The translations under genes and the position numbers were made by a program. A model generated the notes under the pieces. That model was not told where the DNA came from, did no database searches, and saw only the letters and a program-made list of their open reading frames with translations. From positions 121,023-185,022 of the forward strand of contig VWZP01002573.1 of the NCBI GenBank assembly GCA_013396995.1: a DNA stretch of 64,000 nt, given 5' to 3'. This document shows positions 9,668 through 20,685 of the stretch, piece by piece. The DNA is from Dicaeum eximium (taxonomy: Eukaryota; Chordata; Aves; Passeriformes; Dicaeidae). Within the stretch, counting starts at the first letter, position 1. Every line of letters starts with the position of its first letter.

Positions 9668-10585
9668 CTTGGAGTGAGTCCAGATGAAGCCACCAAAGGG
9701 ATCAGAGGGATGGAGCAGCTCTGCTGGGAGGAAAGGCTGGGACAGCTGGGGTTGTTCAGCCTGGAAAAGAAAAGGCTTTGGGGTGATCTAATTGTTCCCT
9801 CTGTCAGGAAAATTAACCCACAAACACCAGAGGTTTGGGTCCAAAAAGGAGACAGAGGAGTGCTGGAACTTTATTCCAATAAAGGGAGAGGCCATGGGCC
9901 ATTCCCCTGGGGTCTCTCCCATTTTTGGAGGACACAGCCTCCTTTTTATCCCAATTTCCTCCTTTTTATCCCAATTTCCTCCTTTTTATCCCAATTTCCT
10001 CCTTTTTATCCCAATTTCCCAGCCACATTTCCCTCTCTCATTCCCATTGGCTGAGGTACCTGAGAGGTTCAGACTGATACCTGAGATTCCCCTCTAATGT
10101 ATAACCCTCCCTTTTCATTTTTAATTCTCATGGAATTTTTAGAGTTTTTCCCCATTGTTCCTTTCATCTTCCAACATCCAATTTCATTTCTCAGCAAACC
10201 TCCAGTTTGTTTGTAAAGGGAAATATCTTTATTTCCATTCATCAATCAGTGGAACCCTTCCCATTGTTTCTTTTCTCTCCCAGTGCTGGTTTTCTCTACC
10301 AACAGACCCACAGTTTGTTTGTAAAGACAAACCCCTCACTCCTCTCACTTCCAGCTGAAGGGGGGGGAAGGGAAAGATGGAGAGAGATTTTTTACAGGGA
10401 TGGAGTGACAGAAAAAAGGGGGAATGGCTTCCCTGAGGGCAGGGATAGATGGGATAGTGGGAAAAAAACCCCAGAGCAGCTGTGGCTGCCCCTGGATCCG
10501 TGGCAGTGCCCAAGGCCAGGCTGGGGTGGAGCTGGATGAGCTTTAAGGTCCCTCCTAAGCCACTCCAGTCTGGGATTCTGTGATT
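9668..10585 (+). mobile_element. CR1 LINE 3' part split by an LTR
   Basis: The left segment (9668-9801) reads TCAGAGGGATGGAGCAGCTC, GGGAGGAAAGGCTGGGA, GTTCAGCCTGGAAAAG and GGGGTGATCTAATTG. The right segment (10348-10585) continues with GAAAGATGGAGAGAGATTTT, GGGGGAATGGCTT, GCAGCTGTGGCTGCCCCTGG and ends TTTAAGGTCCCTCC and GATTCTGTGATTCC. Together they form about 370 bp of CR1 3' end in normal order. The family B LTR lies in the gap. Confidence 0.9.
9802..10347 (-). mobile_element. Solo LTR, family B, copy 2, nested in CR1
   Basis: A 546-bp element with ends TGTCAGG and CTCTCA on the plus strand. Flanks are CCTC (9798-9801) and CTTC (10348-10351), a 4-bp duplication with one mismatch. It shares with the other family B copies the CAAATATC/GAAATATC area, the four 20-bp tandem units (about 9940-10018) and the TTTATTCCAATAAA block. 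Sense orientation is taken as minus, as in 36230-36775. It inserted after the surrounding CR1. Confidence 0.85.
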
Positions 10586-10889
10586 CCATGGCCATTCCCA
10601 TCCCTTCTGCAAGGCCTGGCCAGGGAAATGGGATCTGCCCTAATCCCCCAAGTTAGGGGATGACAGTGGACCAAAGAGATGGGGAAAACCAGGAAAATAT
10701 TTCGAAATGGAGGGATCCAAAGCAGTGGAGAAGGGCTGGGTGCAAGGCCCTGAGCTGGGTTTAATCTGGGCTGCCTCAGGTGTGCCAGGCTCTATAAATA
10801 GAGCCCAGGTACTTGCAGAGATGTTCTTTATTAACTGCACACCTCTATAAATAGAGCCAGCGCTCGTGCAGGAAATGAAGGAGCCACGT
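10586..10889. other. GRIK4 intron with a duplicated CTCTATAAATAGAG palindrome
   Basis: The 14-base perfect palindrome CTCTATAAATAGAG occurs at 10790-10803 and again at 10843-10856, 53 bp apart. Its core CTATAAATAG fits the MEF2 binding consensus CTA(A/T)4TAG and also resembles a TATA box. No coding sequence adjoins it. Function is unproven. Confidence 0.5.
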
Positions 10890-10897
10890 GCTGATCC

Positions 10898-11070
10898 CAC
10901 AGCCCCACCGAGCTGCTCTGCCAGCTCCCTCAGCATTGCTGGGCAGAAAATCCACCAAAACTCACAGAAAAACCAGCCAGCCCCACCGAGCTGCTCTGCA
11001 GCTCACCTGGAGATCCCTCAGCACTGCTGGGCAGAAAATCCACCAAAACTCCAGGAAAAACCAGCCAGCC
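10898..11070. repeat. Two-unit tandem duplication, about 80 bp
   Basis: The blocks CAGCCCCACCGAGCTGCTCT and GCTGGGCAGAAAATCCACCA each appear twice in the same order, with small differences between copies (for example CTCACAG against CTCCAGG). Confidence 0.85.
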
Positions 11071-11935
11071 CTAAACCACGGCTCTCTGCCACACTTTTTG
11101 GGGATAACCTGCAGTTCACACCATCATGAAATGCAGAATCATTAGGAAACGAGTCTAAAATCCCTATTATTTAAAATTATTCCTCCAGCTTTCTCAAGCC
11201 AACTGGTAATAAAAAATTATAGCCCTCCCTTGAACTCTAAAGTTTGGCTTAAAAATTATTCTAAAAGGAGGATTTCCTATTCCAAAGGGTTTCTCTCTTA
11301 CAGGAAAAAAACTACCATAGAACTTTAGGGTTTCTTTCAAACTGTGGGACAGTGACCATCGATTTCTTTTTTATTCACCAGCATAGAACTGGCATCCAGA
11401 GGAACAACCCTAATAAAGAACAGTTTCATTCAGGGACTTGAAAGTGGGAAATCTGCTGTTCTTTCAAAATTATCTCTTCTTCATCCTCATGATTTCAAAC
11501 ATCACTTGAGGAACTTCACTTGGTGTAAATAAATCTGCTGCCAATCTCAAGCTCCAGGAAGAGCTTTTATGTTTGCTGACACATGGGATTCCACAGGGTT
11601 TTAAAAACAACTTAATTGCACCCAACTTGCCCGAGAGTCTCTTGTTTGCTCACCATTAAGTGCCTGACAAAGGATCAGCATTACCCCTGTTTATTGACAG
11701 GCAGATTAAAGGGAATTATTTGTCCCAAGCCACTGAGTGGTGGCAAAGCTTACAGGGGGCAGGGATCCTCTCAGTCCGTGCCTGAGCTCGCACCAGCACA
11801 TTTTGTTCACCTCGAATGAAAACTGCTCTGTGCAAGGAGCAGAGAGATGGGTTTTCCTCTCTGTTCCCCTTTAACTACCACAAAATCAAAAATTGTGTGC
11901 CAGATGCCTCCTGGGAGGAGAGCTGGGCTCTCTGG
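11071..11935. other. GRIK4 intron, AT-rich, nothing recognised
   Basis: Low-repeat AT-rich sequence. It could hold conserved regulatory DNA, but nothing in the sequence alone shows this. Confidence 0.4.
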
Positions 11936-12365
11936 TGATGCCTCAGGTTTGAGCTTTTCTATTTTCCAGGTTCTGAACTGCTTCAGTGTGTGGGTCTGGG
12001 CTCCATATCAGGGCATGGTGAGCTCTGTGCACAGAGCAGGGAGACAAAACAATTCCTTCTCCAGCTGGGGACCAAGGACAAATGATCCAAACCTCAGGCC
12101 CAAGAGCACAAACAGCGTGGGGTGAAGAGAGAAAAACAAGAAGGATGGGACTGGATGGGCTAAAGCTGGAACTGGACAATGAACTCCAAGGTGCAAATGG
12201 AGCAGAACTGATCAAAGTGCCAGAGCCGTGCCCGGTGTCCATTTTGTGCCCATTTTGGTTCCTCTTGGGTGCAGCCCTGGCTGGGCTCTTGTGCTGCCCA
12301 AGGTGGATCCATGGAGGAAATGCTTTTAATAAATCCCTGCTTTATTCTGTGACTCTGCCCAGCCT
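11936..12365 (+). mobile_element. LTR-like repeat, family D, copy 1
   Basis: Starts TGATGCCTCAGGTTTGAGC and ends near AATAAATCCCTGCTTTATTC and GACTCTGCCCAGCCTC. It matches 12624-13000 over most of its length, with shared blocks GAGCTTTT, GGTTCTG, ACCAAGGACA, GTGCAAACAGC-like and GCTGGAACTGGACAATGAAC. An AATAAA near the end fits LTR structure; the class is not determined. It is antisense to GRIK4 and ends about 30 bp from the coding exon at 12395. Confidence 0.7.
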
Positions 12366-12394
12366 CCCTGAGGCAGCTCTGGGGTGGTACTCAC

Positions 12395-12559
12395 TGGTCT
12401 CTGCCGTCTCGTACTCGCTGTCCCGCAGCAGCTCGAAGATGTCCACCTCCACCCGGGCCTTGCCCGCCCGCTCGGGCGCGCGGTTGATGCGGTTCTTGGC
12501 CAGGGTGATGGAGAGCCTCTCCCCTCTGCTGCACTCCATGGGGTCATCCAGGATGGCAG
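12395..12559 (-). CDS. GRIK4: GRIK4 coding exon: residues 28-82
   Basis: A 165-bp exon encoding the first folded part of the GluK4 amino-terminal domain. It completes Ala28 (G|CT), then reads AILDDPMECSRGERLSITLA, KNRINRAPERAGKARVEVDI and FELLRDSEYETAET, ending with the first base of the next Met codon (phase 1). The acceptor is ttcttcccccacag|CTGCC and the donor ACCA|GTGAGT. LDDPMECSRGERLSI separates it from GluK5, which has a different sequence here. The stretch around RAPERAGKAR is unusually CpG-rich (about 12460-12485) and carries Ala and Arg where mammals have Leu and Lys as I recall, consistent with GC-biased drift. The exon is closely bracketed by two direct copies of an LTR-like repeat (11936-12365 and 12624-13000), leaving little unique intron on either side. 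Confidence 0.97.
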
Positions 12560-12623
12560 CTGTGGGGGAAGAAGGTGATGGCACTGGTTAGGTTTGGGAT
12601 TTCCACTCCCCTCTCCGCCCCCA

Positions 12624-13000
12624 TGATGCCTTCAATTTGAGCTTTCGTGTTTTCCACGTTCTGTACATTGGTGTGTGACTCTGAACTGCACAGAAGTGTC
12701 AGCAGGTTCTCCCCACAGCTCAGTCACACACAACAATCCTTGTCCAGCCCAGAACCAAGGACACGCTGCAGCTCCAGCCCCAAAAAGTGCAAACAGCAGA
12801 GAATTGGGGAGAGAAACTGGGAGGGTGGGACTGCATCACCTGGAGCTGGAATTGGACAATGAACCCCAGTGTGGAAATGGACCAAAACTTATCAAAGTGT
12901 GAGACCTCATAACCATGGCCAGGCTCTTGTGCTGCCCAGGGTGGATCCTTTGAAGGCCTTTTAAGAAATCCCTGCTTTATCCCTTAACTCTGTCCAGCCT
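12624..13000 (+). mobile_element. LTR-like repeat, family D, copy 2
   Basis: Direct-orientation relative of 11936-12365: TGATGCCTTCAATTTGAGC at the start, GCTGGAATTGGACAATGAAC in the middle, then AAATCCCTGCTTTAT and AACTCTGTCCAGCCTCTG. The polyadenylation hexamer has decayed to AAGAAA. Divergence from copy 1 looks substantial, so this is not a recent duplication. The 3' limit is uncertain. Confidence 0.68.
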
Positions 13001-13851
13001 CTGTTCCAGGGAGCCTCCCAAGGCCTCTCCCACACTCCGTGCTCGCTGCAGGAGCTCTGTTTGTGCTCCTGTCACCACCAGAGCTGGCACATCCCCCTTC
13101 CCACACGTGGCCTTTCCCGCTGCTTCTCCCACTCCCCAGGCCCTGCCAGACAGGTGGGTGGAGAAACCTCCACAGAGAAATCTCTGTTTTACCTGCTGCA
13201 GTGCCACAGCACAGCCACCATCCCTGCCAGGCTCCCAGCACCCACACAGCCTGGCTGCTCCCACAGAGGCACCTCCAGCTGCCCAACCCCAAAATCCCAC
13301 ATCCAGACACTGCCTCCCATCCTAACAAAGGCAGAACGTCCCCAAAAACCCCGGATGGTTCCTTTGTGGAAGCAGTGAGGAGCTGGAATATTTCAGGAAG
13401 CGCGTGGGCAGCTGTGGGTGAGGAGGGACAAATATTTTTCAAACAGAACGCACTTGGCTCTTCAATTCAGCTCCTGGGGCTGCCCACCCAGACCTGTGGC
13501 AGGCAGAGGGAGGTGGGGAGGGGTTTTTCCTTTGTTTTCTGGAGAGAAGGCAAAAAGGATGCAGGAATGGAGCACTGAGGCCAGAATTTCGTGAGGAGCT
13601 GGCACCCCAGTGGGATTATCCTTGCTAACAGGGGGTGTCCCCCCAGAATTCAGCTTTTCCATTTTCTCTGGGGGACAGCAGTGCTGCTGTTTGCATTTAA
13701 AATGCACCAATTCTTATCTTCCCTCCCCAAAAAATCCCTCCACAGGGAGAGGCACCATCCAGGAGTGCTCAGGTGCTGGATCAGGTGTCGGGGAGCAGAG
13801 CAGGGATTAGTGGGGCTCTGCTGGTTCCTGGCAGGGAAAGAGGGAGCAACC
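13001..13851. other. GRIK4 intron, nothing recognised
   Basis: Moderately GC-rich intronic sequence. ORFs on both strands (for example 13039-13578) show no known domain or biased composition suggesting a gene. Confidence 0.4.
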
Positions 13852-14135
13852 AGGGTGACAAAGAGAGAACTCCTGGAACAGCCTGGGTGACAAAGAGGGA
13901 ACTCCTGGAAGCCAAAGACAGAACTCCTGGAACAGCCTGGGTGATAAAAAGGGAACTCCTGGAACAGTCAAGGAGCCAAAGAGGGAACTCCTGGAGCAGC
14001 CTGGGTGCCCAAGAGGGAACTCCTGGAACAGCCAGGGTGATAAAAAGGGAACTCCTGGAACAGTCAGGGAGCCAAAGAGGGAACTCCTGGAGCAGCCTGG
14101 GTGCCAAAGAGGGAACTCCTGGAACAGTCAGGGTG
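13852..14135. repeat. About 32-bp minisatellite, 9 units, with three-unit blocks
   Basis: Units contain GGGAACTCCTGGAACAG followed by a variable CCTGGGTGACAAAGA or TCAGGGAGCCAAAGA spacer. A three-unit block (gtgataaaaa, gagccaaaga, ggtgcc variants) of about 97 bp occurs twice, 13941-14037 and 14038-14132, evidence of block duplication. One unit near 13910 is shortened. The open frames across it are by-products of the repeat. Confidence 0.9.
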
Positions 14136-16448
14136 CCTTGCTGGAGCTTTGGAACCTCTCCTTGTGCTGCAGCAGGTTTGGTGTGGGTTTTTTTAGTAGA
14201 GAAAATGAGCTGGGAACTGAGATAAATCCCATCAGGGAGATATCCTGAGTCCTAAGAGCCAGGCACAAAGGACACACGGATTTGGGAGGCAGGGCTGGCT
14301 GGGAGCAGGGTTGGAGCAGCACAGGGATGTGGGGATGGAGCTGAGGGACCCACAGAGGGACCTGGGCTGTGCCTGGAGGGTCCTCGTGGCTCCCATCACC
14401 CTTCACTGCCACACAGAGCTCCAGCACAGCCCTGACCCCCCTGTCTGGGGCCCAGCTCCTTTTCCTTTGGTTTTCCTGCCCCAAAACTCAAAGCACAGCC
14501 TGATTCCAGCACCCACCTCTCAGGGCTCTGATCTCAGTGGGATTTTTCTCTCCTGGCCCAGCTGCACAGCATCTCCATGCCCCAACCCCAGCAGTGCAGG
14601 CCCAAAGGGGGTCCACACCAGCCTGATTTACTTCATATCCTGATAACTCCCAAGAATTCCCTCTTTTCCTATCTTTTCCCAGTTTTATGGGAGTTAAATT
14701 GAGTTCATCTTAATCTCATTATGCAACAAAAAGGGTTGTGCTTTCCTCCAACGTCAGGAGCAGGGGTTTTAGGATTTTAATACGGCTGATGTCTTCTTTT
14801 AATTAGAACAAAGCTGGGAGAAGAATTTGCCACAAACTCCACTTTTTCCAGGAGAGAAGCAGAGGAGAAAGAAACTTTTCCTCCAGCCCAGCTCCCAGGG
14901 AAGGGTAAATCCATGTGCTGAGCCTGATGAACATCACCAAATGCAGCTCCTGCTCGGGTGCTGACTCTGTGAAATTAAAGATCAGCAGTGGGGGAGTGGA
15001 TGTCAGCATTCTCAGATTCATTACTTTCTAATTTAAAGCTTCAAAATCACTAAATTGGGGAAGGTTTTCAAGTATTTTCCTAATTGGCAGCTTTCAAACA
15101 AAATCCGCTTGCACTAATGTACACTTAAATTATTTTTAAGTATAAAAATAGTCAAAACCAAAGCATTTTGAAGAGTTTCCTCAAGCCAGCTAAGCAAAAA
15201 AGTTTGCACAGTGCTTTTTTTTAAAAATCTCTGTTCAGGATGGGATTTTCTAGTCTTACTTTTGAGAATCTTGAAAATTTCCCTGAAGGTGAAGAATAAA
15301 GGAAGGAAAGGAAAAGGAAGGAAAGAACCCCAAAATAACAACAGCAAACTCTTTTACCACTCAGCTCTGATTGAATTTTGGGAGCAAATACAAGAGAGGA
15401 AGGGGAAATGTGGGTTCTGGAAAGAAAGGAACTCAGATGGAGAGCTGAATCCAGGCTGGAAGTGGCAGCAGCAGTTCCAGAACCCAGAACAAATTCCAGA
15501 AGAGTTTCCAGTCTCCCTGTGGGATTTAGGAAACCACCAAAATGTGCTTTTTTTGGGACACTGGTTACTTTAACTAAATATTAAACCAGCCCCCAGGACT
15601 AGGGAGGTAATGAGGCTGAACTAATCTTTATTTATTAAAGCTGGAGGATGAAAAAAGGTCATTTAATGTTTAAAAAAGGTTGGTTTTAAAGCTTCATGGC
15701 TCGGGACACTGTGCCAAAGCTCATCTAATAGTGGCATCATTAAGTATGAACGAAAATCTTTCTAGAAATTCCCTTTCATCTCTTCCTGTCTATTAAACAG
15801 GGGGAGATGCATCAAGTAAATCTTTAATCCTGAAGACTTACAGCAAAGTCTTTGAACTTTGCTGCCCTCAAAAATCACTTCTATCTTTCCCATCTTGATA
15901 AACGTCTCTGGTCTAGACTGCTGCTCCATGAATGATGAGAAAAATCTTGCAGAGGGAGCCAGGAGCACCTGGAGCTGCAGAGCCTGGCTCAGGACTCTCA
16001 GGATTTCCCAGGCAGGACTGAGCTTTTCTCAGGAAAGACATCTCTTCCCCTGGGATGTTCCAATTCTTACAGAAAAGCATCCCTTGTGTGGTAGTAATTT
16101 ACTTTTTATTCAATTTACTCTGATTTTCCATACAATTAACACCAAATCCACGCTCCAGAAGCGCCAAACCAGGAGAGTTTATCCCTTTGGAGTAGCTGGG
16201 TAATAATCAATCAAGGTTCAAGCAACAAGTGACTTCCTCTGCAAATCTCCATCAGACACATTTCAAAGGCAACGCTCAAAGTTAATGATTTAACAGCAAG
16301 AAGCAGAAAAAAATATAAAGGTATAATTCTGTTAAACAGAGGAAGAAAATGAGAAATGCAAGGGGATGGGATGGCACCTTCTGAGAAATGCAGATTTTAG
16401 TGACTGCCCTGCAGGGATTTTTCAGCCCTCAGGGATGGGGGATGAGGA
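14136..16448. other. GRIK4 intron, low-repeat, AT-rich in the centre
   Basis: No repeat family is recognised. The stretch 14690-15130 is AT-rich and free of obvious repeats, so it is a reasonable place to look for conserved non-coding elements, but that cannot be shown here. Confidence 0.4.
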
Positions 16449-17372
16449 GGAATTGGTGCTGTGTGCTGGGAAAGGAGCTGGGAAAGGAGCAGGAATTGGT
16501 GCTGTGTGCTGGGAAAGGAGCAGGAATTGGTGCTGTGTGCTGGGAAAGGAGCTGGGAAAGGAGCAGGAATTGGTGCTGTGTGCTGGGAAAGGAGCAGGAA
16601 TTGGTGCTGTGTGCTGGGAAAGGAGCTGGGAAAGGAGCAGGAATTGGTGCTGTGTGCTGGGAAAGGAGCAGGAATTGGTGCTGTGTGCTGGGAAAGGAGC
16701 TGGGAAAGGAGCAGGAATTGGTGCTGTGTGCTGGGAAAGGAGCAGGAATTGGTGCTGTGTGCTGGGAAAGGAGCTGGGAAAGGAGCAGGAATTGGTGCTG
16801 TGTGCTGGGAAAGGAGCAGGAATTGGTGCTGTGTGCTGGGAAAGGAGCTGGGAAAGGAGCAGGAATTGGTGCTGTGTGCTGGGAAAGGAGCAGGAATTGG
16901 TGCTGTGTGCTGGGAAAGGAGCTGGGAAAGGAGCAGGAATTGGTGCTGTGTGCTGGGAAAGGAGCAGGAATTGGTGCTGTGTGCTGGGAAAGGAGCTGGG
17001 AAAGGAGCAGGAATTGGTGCTGTGTGCTGGGAAAGGAGCAGGAATTGGTGCTGTGTGCTGGGAAAGGAGCTGGGAAAGGAGCAGGAATTGGTGCTGTGTG
17101 CTGGGGAATGAGCAGGAATTGGTGCTGTGTGCTGGGAAAGGAGCTGGGAAAGGAGCAGGAATTGGTGCTGTGTGCTGGGAAATGAGCATGAATTGGTGCT
17201 CTCTGCTGAGCCAGGAAAGGAGGGATTGGTGCTCTGTGGTGGGAGAAGAAGAATTGGTGCTCTGTGCTGAGCCAGGAGCTGCACAAGGAGCAGGAATTGG
17301 TGCTCTGTGCTGAGCCAGGAGCCAGGAAAGGAGGGATTGGTGCTCTGTGCTGAGCCAGGAGCTGCACAAGGA
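16449..17372. repeat. GC-rich minisatellite with 74-bp higher-order repeat
   Basis: Two related units alternate: 31 bp (GGAATTGGTGCTGTGTGCTG followed by GGAAAGGAGCA) and 43 bp (the same with an extra CTGGGAAAGGAG). The 74-bp pair repeats almost without change about ten times to about 17190, then degrades into variants with GCTCTGTGCTGAGCCAGGA up to 17372. Because 74 is not a multiple of 3 and the unit lacks stops, long frames stay open on both strands; these are not genes. The near identity of units points to recent expansion, and array length in the assembly may be unreliable. Confidence 0.95.
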
Positions 17373-18161
17373 GCTCCCTGTGGCTCCCCCAAGCCCCACA
17401 TCCCCAAGCCCACCCGGGATGGGGCCATGTGTGGCCCTGAGCACAGCCAGCTGTGACAGCAGATGCTCAACCCCTCCTGCCTCTTCCCCTGGAGAAACTC
17501 CTCCCGAGGGAGGAAGGCCGCTCATTTCTCACATTTCTCACCCCACACAGCTCACTGTGCCTCTCTGGGCCAGAGCTGTCACCCAGAGCTGGGTGTGACA
17601 CAGCCATCCTCTGAGCCCCAGCCAGCGCTGAAATTCAATCCTCAGCAGCCCCAGCTGGTTCCAGGCAGGGCAGAAAGGCTACATTCCCCATCCCCAGGGT
17701 TCCCTGCCTGCCCCAGCCAGACTCCCAGCACATCCACTCTGACAGGCTCCAGCATCACTCCCCAGCTCATGATTCACCCAAAATCTAATGCACTCACATT
17801 TTTGTAACAACAACAGGGAACAGATGCCACTGCGAGGATTACACGCAGCCACCACAAACTGTGTGCAGCTGACCTTTCCCTCTTCATGGCTTTTTTTTTT
17901 TTTCATTATTTTCAAGATGCTTTTTATACCTTTGAAATGTAAAGTCATACTCAGAAACACGATTTCCATCTCAAGGCATCTCTTGAAAATGTAGATTTAA
18001 CACAGCACTGGCTTGGTAAACAGGATATTTCACTGTTCATAACCCATCCCTCCAAGTGAAAAACACATAAAGGTACCTGTAATATTTCCTAAATGTCCCA
18101 AATGACAGGTTAAGATCACACCTACAACCTCTTCTGATTTATGCTGTAAACACAGCCACAG
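17373..18161. other. GRIK4 intron, nothing recognised
   Basis: A 14-base T run lies near 17889-17902. No other structure is identified. Confidence 0.4.
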
Positions 18162-18625
18162 AACCACTGAGGTTGGAAAAGTCCTCTGGGATTATTAAAT
18201 CCAACCTGTGCCCATCCCCCCCAGAGCTCTGAGTGCCACCTCCAGTGGTTCCTGGGACAACTCCAGGGCTGGGCACTCCAACCCTCCCTGGGCAATATCT
18301 AACAACCCTTTCCATGGGGAAATTCCTGCTGATTCTCCCCTGGGAATCCAGCCTGGAGCTGTTCCCTCTCCTCCTGTCCCTGTTCCTGGGAGCAGAGCCC
18401 GACCCCCACGGCTGTCCCCTCCTGGCAGGAGCTGTGCAGAGCCACAAGGGCCCCCTGAGCCTCCTTTTCTCCAGGCTCAGCCCCTTCCCAGCTCCCTCAG
18501 CCCCTTCCCAGCTCCCTCAGCCCCTTCCCAGCTCCCTCAGCCCCTTCCCAGCTCCCTCAGCCTCTCCACATCCCTCATTCCATGAGGAGCCCAGAACCAG
18601 GCACAGAATTCCAGGTGGCCCTACC
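18162..18625 (-). mobile_element. CR1 LINE 3' end, reverse orientation, with internal 20-bp tandem
   Basis: Starts with the complement of the CR1 terminus (ACTGAGGTTGGAAAAGTCCT, GGATTATTAAATCCAACC) and continues through TGGTTCCTGGGACAACTCC, CAATATCTAACAACCCTTTC, GCCTGGAGCTGTTCCCTC and CTTTTCTCCAGGCTCAGCCC. It includes four perfect 20-bp tandem units at 18479-18558, then resumes CR1-like sequence (GAACCAGGCACAGAATTCC). The element is in GRIK4 sense. Confidence 0.88.
18479..18558. repeat. 20-bp tandem, 4 identical units, inside CR1
   Basis: Unit AGCCCCTTCCCAGCTCCCTC, four perfect copies. The exact reverse complement of the same unit is tandem at 63961-64000 in another CR1. Confidence 0.97.
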
Positions 18626-20587
18626 ACCCCTTAGTCCTCAAATCCTCCATGCCCTCTTTATCAAACAAAGCTGTAATCCCAGCCCAGCCCAGTTTGGTCG
18701 CCCAGAAGATCCAGTACCTGCCACTGGAGCTGGCCAGTCTTTCCTCTGCAAACCAGGAAACCCAAAAGAATTCCAGGAAAACATTTCATTCCTCAACCAC
18801 CCATTTCCCACTGAGGAACACCAGGAGATGCCCCAGGATCTCCACATCTCCCCGTCCTCCTGAACTCCAAACCCACGAGGCTGCAGGGTCAGGTGATTCA
18901 AAATTGTTGTCAAAATTGCCTTATTTCGTGCTTTTCTGCTCTGCTAAATAAGGTATCAACCCTCCAGGCTGTCAGTACAGTAAAGGAGAAGAAATTTGCA
19001 CAGTTCCTCATTACAGGGCTGTCAAGTGGAGCTCCAGTGGAGAAACAGGTGGGATTGTATTTCCATTATAATCTCTGAAGTGCTGCTTAAAAATAAAATA
19101 AAAAAGCGTCAACATGCTATTACTCTGTGAGGAAGGAGCATCTCATCAAGGGAGAAAGAAGATCTGAAAACATAAAATCTTCTTCACAAAGAGGTTTGAT
19201 AATGTTTGTCTGGTCGAGGTAGCAGAGGGCTATTTATTGCTCTTGGCCAGCACTGGAAATCTGCATTTAAATGGAGCTTCCCTCTCATTCCTGCTATCCT
19301 GAGAGAGCAAATTCAGGGGAGATGTGATAAAAACAGCTGAGGGCTTTAGTTCCTGCTGCTTGAAACACAATCTCTCTTTTATCTTCTTTAATAACTGCTT
19401 TGTGTATATAAAATCACAATTACACTCCCCGAGACCTGGAGTTTCCAGAAGAATTGAGAAGGAAGGTGTGGATCTGTCTGTCCTGCTGGGATGCAAAACC
19501 TCACTGGGACCATCCCTGGATCCCAGCAAACATCACCCCTCTGGGGCAGGCAGGTAAAAACCCTCCAGGCTCCTCATCTCACCTGATTTTGGGAATATAA
19601 ATCCCACTCCGAGGCAGCAGTAAGCACGAAGACAGGAGCAAAAAGGCACAAAAAGAGAAGAAAAGGGTTTAAAATGGGTAATTCCCATCCAGAGCTGGCT
19701 CAGGGGGTCTGAACCCACTCTCTGGTACCAAAGCAGGGCAGGAAACTGATTTTAAAGGGAAACTCCTGTGAGTTTTCCCAGCCAGACTTGAGGCACTGCA
19801 GCTGTGGAGAAAGTCCTGAGCTGGGGATTTAAATTTTGGTGCTGGGACCAGCTCAGTCCCACTCCATGCCCTGAAAAACCTGCCAAGAGAATTGCCAAGA
19901 GCAAGGCGAGGAAAGCAGGGAGAAGGAGGAAGGAGGGATTGAACCTTCCCGAGGTGTCAGCTCAGGGAATGGGATTGTGGCTCTGAAATCCGAAAGGGCC
20001 AGGCTGGAACACCAGGGCACATCCAAAAACCCTCAAAACCAGGGAATTCCAGGCACCAGGAGCTTGTTTCTGCACAATGTGCTGTGATGGGATGGCTTTT
20101 TTTTGTTTTCTCTGAAACTCTGCTCCCAGCACTGCCCTCTAAACCCAGATTTTCAGCACCATCTGTTAAACTGGACCGGAGTTTGCAAAAAAATCCAAGC
20201 TCCTGCACGGCCACCCACATCCCCTAAATGCCTAAATCTTTATTTTTTTTTAGGAATCCAGCCTAAAAATGCTGACCAGAGTTGGGAAGATCATTTTTCT
20301 GCCTGTCTTTTGCTTTCCATAATGTCAAGCTGAGTTTCCAAAGGAGGTTTTTCTGCCCATTTTTGAGGTCTCGGGTGACTGGCAGCAGCTGTGGTTTTGT
20401 AGGAAGAGAGCACTGGGAAGCCCTGGTGGGGCCAATAAACTTGGCAAGCCCAAAAAATGAGCAAGAACTTAATTAAGTCAGCGGAGAGTATAAAAATAAG
20501 AAAAATAACCACACAAACCCCAAGTGCCACTGCCAGGCGAGCAGAAAAGAATGAGGAAGGAAGAAACAATGGGTAAAGTTCTGAGTT
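18626..20587. other. GRIK4 intron, nothing recognised
   Basis: No repeat family or exon is identified. AT-rich portions near 18900-19420 are low in repeats. Confidence 0.4.
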
Positions 20588-20610
20588 AAAAAACCAAAAA
20601 ACCAAAAAAC

Positions 20611-20685
<75 letters not shown>

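Noticed and set aside
10790..10856. TATA boxes of a nested gene
   Set aside because: No ORF, exon or LTR structure follows either palindrome in a suitable position, so a promoter call is not supported.
16366..17525. Long ORFs (up to 367 codons) on both strands
   Set aside because: They arise because the 74-bp minisatellite unit lacks stops and shifts frame each period. All show the same low-complexity peptide on both strands and in several frames.
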